DNA of 64,000 nt, taken from Pseudo-nitzschia pungens (Eukaryota > Bacillariophyta > Bacillariophyceae > Bacillariales > Bacillariaceae). The stretch covers positions 2,418,001 to 2,482,000 of the forward strand of contig CM074766.1 in assembly GCA_037355855.1 (NCBI GenBank), read 5' to 3'. How positions within the stretch are numbered: position 1 is the stretch's first letter; every line of letters begins with the position of its first letter. Below the pieces are notes generated by a model. It was not told the DNA's origin. It searched no databases and saw only the letters and a list, made by a program, of their open reading frames with translations. This document shows, in pieces, positions 48,943-57,779 of this stretch. Made by a program: the position numbers and the translations under genes.

Positions 48943-49807
48943 GGTTTTTCGATGGAGTGTCTTGATCGGGACAATAGTGTGACATGGGAATCACAGATCG
49001 GATGTTGCCGTCGCTATGAGGTTATCGACGGCGCATTTTTTTTTTTTTTTCTGTGAAAAAAAAAGCTTCCGAAGAGTGGTTTCGATTGCTTTCCAATCAA
49101 ATCAACTTTACAGTAGCGAAACATAGTAAGAGAGAACTTCGTAGTAATCACCGTACTTCGACCACATAATAATAAAAAAACCTGTTTTCGTCTGTACGTT
49201 GCTCCTGTTTGTCTGTCTGAGGTGTCTCAATTATTTTCCATAACAGCGCGATAACTTCCTCCAATATATTCGCACTTTCGATGACGGTTACTTACGGTTG
49301 CGTTGCAAAAGTGCAGGCGAGAGTCCGCCAGTGTGACGACCGACTGAAAAAGTAAATTCTTTTTATTGATTGGTTTACTTTGTCGGTCATCGCGTCATTG
49401 CATACTTATCTTAATGCTGTTTCCATGTGCCGATGAAGGGGACGGTAATACGAAGTAAAGTACTTCGTATGACATAATAGTACAAGTACAAGTACAACGG
49501 CAATGCCGACGTAGGATTAATACCGGAAGATTGGGGGGCAAGAGATATGATTGATTCATTGAGGTTACTTGTAAGGTTAAGGTTACACCTAATCACTACC
49601 GTACGGTAATTAGTAATTATGTCAATCTCCCTTTTTTTACAATGACATCGTAGATTTTGAGATTTTGTTGATTGATCGAACGTACGTAAGTACGTACGTA
49701 CTTTTACCTACTGAACGATTCAGAGATTCATTTTCATTCTGGTACCGGTAGGAAAAACTCTGTCACAATTAGACGTTCGTACCGGTAATTGAAAGTCTTA
49801 CGCTCGT
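48943..49807. other. Promoter region of the HSF gene and intergenic DNA
   Basis: The 5' region of the - strand HSF gene lies at the left. A T14/A8 pair around 49039-49065 can form a short hairpin. CGTACGTAAGTACGTACGTAC at about 49680-49700 is a self-complementary tract. No gene is supported. Confidence 0.5.
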
Positions 49808-50036
49808 TACTACGGATCGCCTAACAATTGAAATAAAAGTTTTTTTACCGGACGTGTACCAAAAAAAAAGAACCAATAAAGAGATCACTGGAAACCCTCA
49901 GACCGTCATCATTTCCATGTATTGACAGACTCAGAGGGGGGTCTGAGGGTTTTCAGTGATCTCTTTATTGGTTCTTTTTTTTTGGTACACGTCCGGTAAA
50001 AAAACTTTTATTTCAATTGTTAGGCGATCCGTAGTA
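49808..50036. mobile_element. Near-perfect 97-bp inverted repeat, MITE-like
   Basis: The arms 49808-49904 and 49940-50036 are reverse complements with a single clear mismatch (G at 49891), around a 35-nt loop. Even the 9-bp A-run and 7-bp T-run match in length. Both outer ends carry TA before a CTACGGATCGCC tip. This fits a Tc1/mariner-type miniature element of 225 bp with a TA target duplication, or one large foldback hairpin. The tip differs from the GTGTAGGA tip of the transposon at 1-4386, so that transposase is unlikely to be its partner. No coding capacity. Confidence 0.8.
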
Positions 50037-50545
50037 CAGTAAACCTTAACCGTCGTTACTTTTGTAAGGTTAAGGCTTACTTGTACTTCTAGTGAGAACA
50101 ACAGGGGTCCCCTGGAGAACAACACGTTTATCATCTTTATTAGTACGGCAGTATTAGTAAGTTACTAGTATTTTGAAGTACGGGTAAGATTACCAGATAC
50201 CGTACGGTAAGGCCTTACTTCGAAGTCGCAAGTTACGGGATACCCAATCATGCGCCAGCTACGAAGGGTGTCAACGGACAGACGGGAGAAGGTAAGTCGA
50301 CCGCGCTTGCGCGCGCGCAGGCAAAGTTGCAGCAGCAACAACAGCAGCAAGTTCCTCCCCAGCAAAGCGCTAGGAAGCAGTGAGCTCATAAACTTCACTG
50401 AAGACCAAGCGCATTGGACTTCTCCCCCTTCCTTGAGTGACTAAGTCAGTGAAAGAATAACCATAGACAGGAAAGCGCGCCCTGATCAGGTTGCAGCCAG
50501 CTAAGTCTATTTTCGTTCAGCCGCTGTCCCCGCATCCGCTCCACC
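50037..50545. other. 5' region of the YR retrotransposon
   Basis: Upstream of the gag-like ATG. It contains CAGGGGTCCCCTG (about 50110), a CAG/CAA tract (about 50327-50349) and a GCGCTTGCGCGCGCGC segment. A GTAAGT at about 50292 and TTTTCGTTCAG near 50519 could flank a 5' UTR intron, but that would be odd for a retroelement and is not called. The element's left terminus must lie here but was not identified. Confidence 0.4.
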
Positions 50546-52576
50546 ATGTCCACTGATCCTTTTGACTTTTCTGTGGCTTTGGGCATCGATCTTCATGCTC
50601 CTCCCACTGGGGCGGGGGGCTCTCCCGACGCCACGGGATCCCCTTCTATTGCGGGTAAGTCCGGGGGGGGGTTGTTGTTGTTTAGTTTACGTGTTTTAAC
50701 ACTGTCCGATCCCCAACTCTGTTGGGGTCAGGTCGGTCATAAAGGGCGCTTTTGCGTCTCCACTTCTTGTTCTATTGCCACCCACGCCACTCGCAAGTTC
50801 GAGTTCCACTTAGAGCCCAGTTCTCCCAGCAACACCTATGCCTTTGTCGAAATCAAACCCAACGTTATGTCCTCCACCACCTTCATTCCTATCGAGTACT
50901 TGGGATCCTCAACCAATGACCTTCTCTCCCAAAACCGGTCATTGAACCAGTGGGACGCCATCTTCTCACAGCTCGCTGCGCGCGGCACGCCATCTAACCC
51001 AAGTGAATCTGAAGAACACGCCATTGCTCTCGCCGAAACCAGCAAACGCCTATCGGAAATCCCCATTAGCCTCTTGGCGCCGCCCGACAAGCGCCAGAAA
51101 AAGGCAGCCATCCGCTCTGACGTCGAGCGCTCCCTGCCCCCCATGGAACCTCTAAGCGCCATCAGTGACCCCAATACAGTCAAGGAAGCCCTAGAGAACC
51201 TACACGCGCAAGCTTCCCGTATGCGTTCCGTGCTCATCTCGACAGCATCATCGGTACAAGAACTGGACGTCTCAGCCCTAGACTTACGGATCGCGCACCT
51301 TAAGTCAGTAGTAGGGGAAAGGGACTTGGAGTCTAACCCCTCACCCATTCTACAGGAACTGCAGCAGATTTCTCAAGCACTTGACAAACTTAACAAGAAC
51401 TCTCTTTCCCGGTCCAACAAAGAAGCCATCGACTCGATCCTACTCAAATATGGTCCAAACCTGTCCTTCCTGGGCACTCAAATTGCCGCTGGGTTCAAGC
51501 GAACCATCTATCCCCTCCTTCTCTGGTACAAGCAGTGGATCATAGATGGGAAATTCCAATCCAAACTTAACGACATCGAGTCCAAGGTCACCACAGCAAC
51601 ACTCTCCTCCAGCCTGGACGCCATGTATCTCGAGCAGGCGTCCCCTAAACCCAAGGAAGTGATAGATCTAGAGGGTTCTTCTTTGCAAGAAAGAGTCGCA
51701 GCCCTTGAAAAGCAACTCGCCACCCTCAACAATCGCTCTCTGGGTAAAGAGATCAGGCTCAGGTCACACACTTTCGAAACTGTAGAGGATGTCCAGGCAT
51801 GGATCACAACCCATGCCTACACGCCGGACAAGGCGTATTACCTGTTCGTGGACCCTCATTCATTGCTCTCCTTGGCGCTTAATAAGGTCAAGGACCCAGA
51901 GGCAGGAACGGCGTCGGTTTCCAACACCAAGAAGGCAGGGTATAAAACAGCAGCCGAGGCCCTCATGCGGCAAACCTTTGACTTCGAAATGCCTTTTGTC
52001 CTGGATAAGGGTCGGAGAGACAACTTAGACTCTTATCTTTTGGCTACCATTCCCACCTGGGAATCTTTCGCCGGGGAGACTCCGGAGGACGGATTCGCCT
52101 ACAAAGCCGGACTCGCACTGGCAAATAAGTATGACATGCTCCGGAGCGATATTGAAGACCAGTTGGACCACGAAGGAAAGATGTTGGCGCTTTACTGTCT
52201 GGACACCTCAGAAAAGTTTGCCGCCGAGCTTCTACGATGGATGGATGCAACATACCGGACACAACACAAGAGGAGACCCGACTGTAAAAGGGACAACTGG
52301 CTTTATGTGTCCTCGTGCGCCAGGGCTATTTTCGAATATCTTCACAAGTGCCGAAAAATCGGAAGGGGAGAAGACGCCAAAGCCGGGAAGATTGTCTGGG
52401 GAAACCTCCAGGGGGTCCAAGGAGCGCTGGAATTCCTTCCAAAGAACTTCAGCAAACACGAGGTTGTACAGAGGGTCCTAACTACACACATGACGCGCAG
52501 AGCAATAATGAAAGAAGAGTTTGACCTCCTGGTCAACAAAGTGAAGAAACTGCAGGATACCGGGAAGAAGAGCTGA
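50546..52576 (+). CDS. Gag-like ORF1 of the YR retrotransposon
   Basis: 676 residues from an ATG in CCACC context. The start is Pro/Gly/Ser-rich, then strand-like (LLLFSLRVLTLSDPQLCWGQ). Residues about 200-330 are helical (VKEALENLHAQASRMRSVLI), and a coiled coil LQERVAALEKQLATLNN lies near residue 380. The C-terminal 250 residues look like a folded helical domain. There is no CCHC zinc knuckle. By position it is the putative nucleic-acid-binding or particle protein. It ends at TGA 52574-52576, which is followed in the same frame by the pol ORF. Confidence 0.82.
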   Translation: MSTDPFDFSVALGIDLHAPPTGAGGSPDATGSPSIAGKSGGGLLLFSLRVLTLSDPQLCWGQVGHKGRFCVSTSCSIATHATRKFEFHLEPSSPSNTYAFVEIKPNVMSSTTFIPIEYLGSSTNDLLSQNRSLNQWDAIFSQLAARGTPSNPSESEEHAIALAETSKRLSEIPISLLAPPDKRQKKAAIRSDVERSLPPMEPLSAISDPNTVKEALENLHAQASRMRSVLISTASSVQELDVSALDLRIAHLKSVVGERDLESNPSPILQELQQISQALDKLNKNSLSRSNKEAIDSILLKYGPNLSFLGTQIAAGFKRTIYPLLLWYKQWIIDGKFQSKLNDIESKVTTATLSSSLDAMYLEQASPKPKEVIDLEGSSLQERVAALEKQLATLNNRSLGKEIRLRSHTFETVEDVQAWITTHAYTPDKAYYLFVDPHSLLSLALNKVKDPEAGTASVSNTKKAGYKTAAEALMRQTFDFEMPFVLDKGRRDNLDSYLLATIPTWESFAGETPEDGFAYKAGLALANKYDMLRSDIEDQLDHEGKMLALYCLDTSEKFAAELLRWMDATYRTQHKRRPDCKRDNWLYVSSCARAIFEYLHKCRKIGRGEDAKAGKIVWGNLQGVQGALEFLPKNFSKHEVVQRVLTTHMTRRAIMKEEFDLLVNKVKKLQDTGKKS

Positions 52577-52617
52577 CTAGTAGCGCGAGATAGCCCTCCA
52601 AGCACAAAGGAGGTGCT
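52574..52617 (+). promoter_or_regulatory. Putative stop-codon readthrough signal (UGA-CUAG plus stem-loop)
   Basis: The ORF1 stop TGA is followed by CTAG, giving the UGACUAG heptamer known as a leaky stop context in viral and cellular readthrough genes. A stem-loop can form 15 nt downstream: AGC CCTCC (52592-52599) pairs with GGAGG T GCT (52609-52617), an 8-bp stem with one bulged T and a 9-nt loop. The frame then stays open for 1267 codons. Readthrough is an inference from this layout. Confidence 0.7.
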
Positions 52618-55600
52618 GGACTCACGGAAGAAAGCTCCACAGAGCTCCGCTGGAACGCCGGATAGCGCCCGGGAACCCCTCAACTTAGAGTCTCTGATTT
52701 CTGGACAGGGGGCGGTGGTCGTTAACAAAGGAGACACACGCCTGGGGATTGTGGGGGCCTCACTGATTACATGGGTTTGGTACGTCGGAAGTTTAGCTAC
52801 GACCCAGTGGGTAATATGCCCTTCGGACATTCCCGCTCGACTCCCAGGGGATCCAACGGTCTTTCACCCTAATAACCTTCCAAGCCCTTTACCCGAGGTT
52901 GATATCCTACTGGTTCAAGGAGGATGGGAATTGGTCCCATCCAGTGTGTGGAACTCAACGGTCACTCGATTGATAATCAAGGCGCCCAAAGCTCACCAGA
53001 GCGTTCGCGGGACCGGGGGGGAATCCCGGCGCCGAAAGAAAAGGAAGTTAACGCCTATATACTCGATCCCAGATGGGTGGCGCCCAGGCTCTGTCGCCAT
53101 AACCCACAAAGACTCGGGGGGCGTAACAGACGGGCGTTTCACTTTCGAGTGGGCATGCCCCGACAGCGAGACGTGCGCGATTTTCAAGCAGCCGCCAGCT
53201 CTCAAAGCGTCCCTTGCACACGTAATATCGTGCAGAGAGGCGGGTGGGAAGCGCGTGGCAGCGCCTCCAGAAGGCGCTTTCAACTCCTACACGGGCCTAC
53301 TCCGATGGAGAAAGCGTTTCCAGAACGTTACCGTCCCACATCTATTTCTCAAAGACGTATGGGTGACCCGGAGTCTGTCTGTTAAGGAGAAAGCCAACGT
53401 CTTGGACATACCCGGGAGTCGGGCGAGACTTCTAAGTGACGGTGAGATCGAATTCATATATGCCTCTGATATCCCGGGGAAGGCGTACGTAGGGGCCTTA
53501 TGGTTCCTAACCCCGGAGGAAGGGCCCAACGGGCAGAAGCGAACGGCCAGCGAGGTAGGCGGGTTGTCAACTAAGAGAGCTAGAGCCGTTTCCCTCCCCC
53601 CAAAAGTACAACTCAACTACGAGGCCGCGGTCACGCGAGAGATCAAAGAGAAGGAAATTCAACCCTTGCAACTAATCGAAGCGGGAATAAACGCGGAACG
53701 GGAGACCGGTCAATGCCTTAACGGACACATCGGGGAGGCCGGCGCCGCCACAGACAAAGCAACTAAGGCTGACAACGCCGCCGTACTGGTCCATTTATGG
53801 GACTCGCGCATAATTCGTGGTTTGGTGGACAAGTATAATTGGAAGCTCGACAATGATGTATTGCTCTTCAGAATTAAGTGGGCTCTGCGGCGGATTAGAA
53901 AGGGAAGCCTCAAGTATTGGAAAAACTGTGTCAAGAGGAGCTTTGAGAAGTGGTTTGAGGAAGTGGGGAAGCATCGTGAACATTCGGACAGGATCTGGAG
54001 GGACGGGACTAAGGCAGTGAAGAAAGCAGCGGAAGCATCTTGGTGGGCATGGGACAATGGTTCTGCCATCTTCTTTTGGAGGTGGCCGGAGGACTACCAA
54101 GAAACTGTCCGGATTGGATTGGCGCCAATGTTCGACCAAGACCCCCCTCAGAACCAAGATAGGCAACCTCCTTATGATTCTCCGGAGACGAGGGATATGG
54201 TCAAAGCTAAATTAGATAACGTAATCCAAAAGGGGTATATTGACTTGGTGGATCTTGAGCTGGTGGAAGCCATGATGTTTATGTTCCACGTCCCGAAAGG
54301 AGACACTGACATCAGAATGGTGTATGATGGATCCAAGTCAGGACTCAACGAAGCCCTATATGGGCCATGGTTTGCCCTCCCCACTGTTGATAGCATGGTG
54401 AGGTGGATTGTGGCTGGGGCCTGGCTTGCGGACAATGACTACGGGGAGCAATTCCTGAACTTCCCTCTACACCCTGATCTCCGGAAGTATTGTGGGGTGG
54501 ACCTCACGCAGGTCTTTCCAGAGTTCTTGGAAGAAGGAAAGGTAGTGGTTGCAGGGGAGTGGACAAGAAACGCCATGGGTCTCAAAACATCTCCGTATAA
54601 TTCTGTACAAGGATCTCTTCGGGCAAAGCGAATCATTTTGGGAAACCCTAAGGACTCAGAAAATCCCTTCCAATGGGACAAGGTGGTGACCAACCTTCCC
54701 GGGACCTCCACCTATGATGCATCCAAACCTTGGGTCCAGAAACTACGCAAGGACGGGACCAACGCCGCCGAAGTTATTCAATATGTCGACGATGTCAGAA
54801 TCGTGGCTCCAACTGAGGACATAGCTTGGGAGTGCAGCAGCAAGATGGGGAAGGGTCTGAGTTATTTAGGCCTCCAAGACGCAGCACGAAAAAGAAGAAT
54901 GCCTAGTCAAAGGCCCGGAGCTTGGGCGGGAGCTACAGTGACAAGTGACGAGGATCGTGTATGTAAGGGCGTAACGCAGGAGCGTTGGGAGAAAGTCCGG
55001 CTGCGCGTCCGTTGGATTGCTCACCAAATTGGGCTATCGGATCGGTTTACACCGGACTCCTTTGGCGAGTTAAACGAGCGAATGGAAGCGAGTGGACCAC
55101 GCCCACCAGGGCTCATCCATTTCAAAACTACGGAGTCGTTTGTGGGGTTTCTGGTATACGTGGCTATGACTTACACTTCTCTGGTCCCTTACTTAAAGGG
55201 GATCTACTTAACAATGAACTCTTGGAGGGAGAACAGAGATGATAGTGGGTGGGCACTGCCTAAATCCCAACAGTCTCCGGTGAAGGCCATTGGGACGAAG
55301 GAACCCCCTACTTGGGTAAAACCTGTGCCCCGTTTGGCTGGTGATTTGCGAGCCCTCCTTCGGTTAACGGCGTTCGACGAGCCCCCCAAGCTTCCAGTTA
55401 GACCTGCGCATAAGGACGCCACCTACGTTGTAGGAGACGCCTCAGGAACCGGGTTTGGGTCTTCAAGTTGGAAAGCTGGGGACCGGGGAGTCAAGGCAGA
55501 ATATGGAGTGTGGTCCAAAGAAGTTTCAAAGAAGAGTTCTTCAAATTTCAGAGAATCTGCCAACTTGGTCCGACGGATTCAACGGATGGTACATGAGGGG

Positions 55601-56377
55601 CTTATCCCTAAAAGCTCAGAAGTCTTTGTCTTTACAGACAACGCGGTGGCCGAAAGCACTATGTACAAGGGTTCTGCCAAATCGGAACTTCTTCACGAGT
55701 TAGTACTTCTTCTGCGAGAGCTCGAGATGAATGGGGACATCATAGTACGATTTGTTTGGATCTCCGGGGAAAGGATGATATGGCAAGGTAGTGACGGACT
55801 CTCTCGGGGAGACTTCACCTCAGGCGTCATGGCTGGAGAGAAATTTCTTAAGTTCCTCCCATTGCATGAGAATGTCTTTGAGAGACTGCCCGAGTTTAAG
55901 GACGTAATTTTGAGCTGGGGACCAGGGATGGAAGGGAACCATTGGCGGGTTGCTACAGTGGAGGACTGGTTTCATTCGGTCTTCACTGACCCCTCCGGAT
56001 GTTGGATTTGGGCCCCTCCTCCTGTCATCGCTAAACTAGCAGTTGAACAGTTGTGCGAAGTCTGTCATGTGTTCCCGGGGACAAGGCATATGTTCGTGTG
56101 TCCGTCTATTATGACAGGGGTTTGGAGAAAACAACTGTTGAAAATTGCTGACGCGCATCTATCCCTGCCCAACGGATGCAAATTGTGGCCTAAAAACATG
56201 TTCGAACCACTAACAGTTTCTTTGATTGCTCCCCCAATGTCCCACAGACCCTGGAAGACGGGCAGGTGTTCATGGATGGAGAAGTGGAAAGAAGACATGC
56301 GGACACTGTCGTGGAACGATCCCGGAGCATTCAGGAATAGTATGCGCAAATTTTGGTTGCAGACGGAACGGCGATGA
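52577..56377 (+). CDS. Pol-like ORF2: reverse transcriptase, RNase H and C-terminal extension
   Basis: The frame continues directly from ORF1 across its UGA; there is no ATG until 54128, just upstream of RT, so ORF2 alone would lose about 500 residues. Those residues include a strand-rich segment (WVWYVGSLATTQWVICPSDI). RT spans about 54170-54900: FHVPKGDTDIRMVYDGSKSG, the fNFPLHPDLRKYCGVDL region, and YVDD at 54782. RNase H spans about 55420-55815: GDASGTGFGSSSW, NFRESANLV, FTDNAVAES and SDGLSRGD hold the acidic residues. A further 150-170 residues follow (WAPPPVIAKLAVEQLCEVCH, FEPLTVSLIAPPMSHRPW). They may be a conserved lineage-specific domain or a degenerate counterpart of the methyltransferase found in DIRS elements. 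Confidence 0.88.
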   Translation, partial: LVARDSPPSTKEVLDSRKKAPQSSAGTPDSAREPLNLESLISGQGAVVVNKGDTRLGIVGASLITWVWYVGSLATTQWVICPSDIPARLPGDPTVFHPNNLPSPLPEVDILLVQGGWELVPSSVWNSTVTRLIIKAPKAHQSVRGTGGESRRRKKRKLTPIYSIPDGWRPGSVAITHKDSGGVTDGRFTFEWACPDSETCAIFKQPPALKASLAHVISCREAGGKRVAAPPEGAFNSYTGLLRWRKRFQNVTVPHLFLKDVWVTRSLSVKEKANVLDIPGSRARLLSDGEIEFIYASDIPGKAYVGALWFLTPEEGPNGQKRTASEVGGLSTKRARAVSLPPKVQLNYEAAVTREIKEKEIQPLQLIEAGINAERETGQCLNGHIGEAGAATDKATKADNAAVLVHLWDSRIIRGLVDKYNWKLDNDVLLFRIKWALRRIRKGSLKYWKNCVKRSFEKWFEEVGKHREHSDRIWRDGTKAVKKAAEASWWAWDNGSAIFFWRWPEDYQETVRIGLAPMFDQDPPQNQDRQPPYDSPETRDMVKAKLDNVIQKGYIDLVDLELVEAMMFMFHVPKGDTDIRMVYDGSKSGLNEALYGPWFALPTVDSMVRWIVAGAWLADNDYGEQFLNFPLHPDLRKYCGVDLTQVFPEFLEEGKVVVAGEWTRNAMGLKTSPYNSVQGSLRAKRIILGNPKDSENPFQWDKVVTNLPGTSTYDASKPWVQKLRKDGTNAAEVIQYVDDVRIVAPTEDIAWECSSKMGKGLSYLGLQDAARKRRMPSQRPGAWAGATVTSDEDRVCKGVTQERWEKVRLRVRWIAHQIGLSDRFTPDSFGELNERMEASGPRPPGLIHFKTTESFVGFLVYVAMTYTSLVPYLKGIYLTMNSWRENRDDSGWALPKSQQSPVKAIGTKEPPTWVKPVPRLAGDLRALLRLTAFDEPPKLPVRPAHKDATYVVGDASGTGFGSSSWKAGDRGVKAEYGVWSKEVSKKSSSNFRESANLVRRIQRMVHEGLIPKSSEVFVFTDNAVAESTMYKGSAKSELLHELVLLLRELEMNGDIIVRFVWISGERMIWQGSDGLSRGDFTSGVMAGEKFLKFLPLHENVFERLPEFKDVILSWGPGMEGNHWRVATVEDWFHSVFTDPSGCWIWAPPPVIAKLAVEQLCEVCHVFPGTRHMFVCPSIMTGVWRKQLLKIADAHLSLPNGCKLWPKNMFEPLTVSLIAPPMSHRPWKTGRCSWMEKWKEDMRTLSWNDPGAFRNSMRKFWLQTERR

Positions 56378-57779
56378 TATCTGCTGGGGAGCCTGGCACG
56401 CCAAGTGTTTCCACGAAGGGATACATGACAAATTCCCAGTCTTAACCCTGGAACAGCTCGATGATGCCTTAGTGGATGACCACCTAATAGAAGCCGAAGA
56501 CAAAGACCGATTTCGGTGCGCGAGGGATGGAGACCACTTGCTTACCCCTTTTCAATGTGAAAACTGTCACTTCCACAACCTACTGGGTAGAGGTCGGATC
56601 ACGGGGTTGAAAACTGACGACTTGTTGGCACTTTGCATCAGGAGAGCTACCCTAGACAGTTTTTGGAGCAGAGAACGGTCCACAATTGCTTCAAACCTAA
56701 GAGAATTCAAGCGATTCTTGGGACACCAGGAAACTCTGGGTCTGAAACATTGCGCTCTCCCTGCACGAGGGCCATTTCCACAAAGTGATACATGGGGGCT
56801 CAATGTGGCTTGTGGGATGTTGATTAGATCCTTAGACACCGGGAAGAATGCCAAGCACATTCAATTTGAGACACTGCGGAAGACTCGGTCCTTCTTCTCG
56901 AACTATGTACACACCTGTCCTGACGGAACAGGAGCCTCCTTCATGAGCGACGGAGGAAGCTCCCTCACCATCTCAGGTTCAGACACCAACAAACTTTGGT
57001 TTAGACGCTTTTCCATAGGTTGTCATCGGAGAATGGGAGACGTTTGGCTTCCGGATTCTCCGGTGACAAAGGAAATCATGTTAGGGTGCTTACAGATCCT
57101 GGAGAGGGAATGGAACAGAGATTTGGGGAACATGGAAGCTCTCGATAGGTGCGCGACGACAGCGGGAATCCTCATCGCCGGATTTTTTGGTGGATTGCGG
57201 GGAGAAGAAATCAATCGCGTGGACCTGGGAGGAATGCTCAAGTATTGGAAGGAAGCAGTGGAAGCGTCAGGGAACAAGAGACACGTCCCACTGATACTCT
57301 CGGGTTCGTTTAAGCGGGAACGAGGCTTAAAATTCTTTACGCAGCCCCTCTCCCCCACGACAAAGGGAGGAATTAAAATTCAATTGTGGTTCCAACGCTT
57401 GTTGACAGTCCGAACAAAGCAAGGAAGAAAGTCGGGGCCTATGTTCGTAGGAAAGGACTCCAAGAGAAGAGCTTCCATAAGTGAAATGGACACCCTCTTT
57501 TTATCCTTGTTAAATCGGCTCCACAGGTCCCACCCAAGCCTCTTAGGGGAAGAGCCCGCTCTTGAAGGAAAGTTCAGCACATACAGATCCCTCCGGCGCG
57601 GAGCTACCTCAGAAGCCCAAAACCAAGGGATCCCTGAAAACGTGATCCAGGCCAATAATCGATGGCGCAAGTTCAGCAGAAGTAATGGACTTCTTCCCGG
57701 GATGTCTATGATGGAAAGATACTCAGACGCCAAGGCTTCAGTTCCCACTTTGGTTCGGTTCTCCCACCACCTGATCTAG
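56226..57779 (+). CDS. ORF3: zinc-finger plus tyrosine recombinase
   Basis: Open from 56226, just after an in-frame TGA; it overlaps the pol end by 152 nt in the +1 frame relative to pol. The first ATG is near codon 198, so the N-terminal module needs frameshifting, splicing or non-AUG initiation. That module has a PHD-like Cys/His pattern: CGHC, CANFGC, CWGAWHAKC, then CARDGDH and CENCHFHN. The catalytic region shows GGLRGEEINRVDL (first Arg), YRSLRRGATSEA (second Arg), ANNRWRK, and MMERYSDAK with the probable nucleophilic Tyr. The His usually preceding the second Arg (HSFRR-type) is Arg here. The enzyme would integrate the circular cDNA without target duplication. Confidence 0.82.
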   Translation: MLPQCPTDPGRRAGVHGWRSGKKTCGHCRGTIPEHSGIVCANFGCRRNGDDICWGAWHAKCFHEGIHDKFPVLTLEQLDDALVDDHLIEAEDKDRFRCARDGDHLLTPFQCENCHFHNLLGRGRITGLKTDDLLALCIRRATLDSFWSRERSTIASNLREFKRFLGHQETLGLKHCALPARGPFPQSDTWGLNVACGMLIRSLDTGKNAKHIQFETLRKTRSFFSNYVHTCPDGTGASFMSDGGSSLTISGSDTNKLWFRRFSIGCHRRMGDVWLPDSPVTKEIMLGCLQILEREWNRDLGNMEALDRCATTAGILIAGFFGGLRGEEINRVDLGGMLKYWKEAVEASGNKRHVPLILSGSFKRERGLKFFTQPLSPTTKGGIKIQLWFQRLLTVRTKQGRKSGPMFVGKDSKRRASISEMDTLFLSLLNRLHRSHPSLLGEEPALEGKFSTYRSLRRGATSEAQNQGIPENVIQANNRWRKFSRSNGLLPGMSMMERYSDAKASVPTLVRFSHHLI

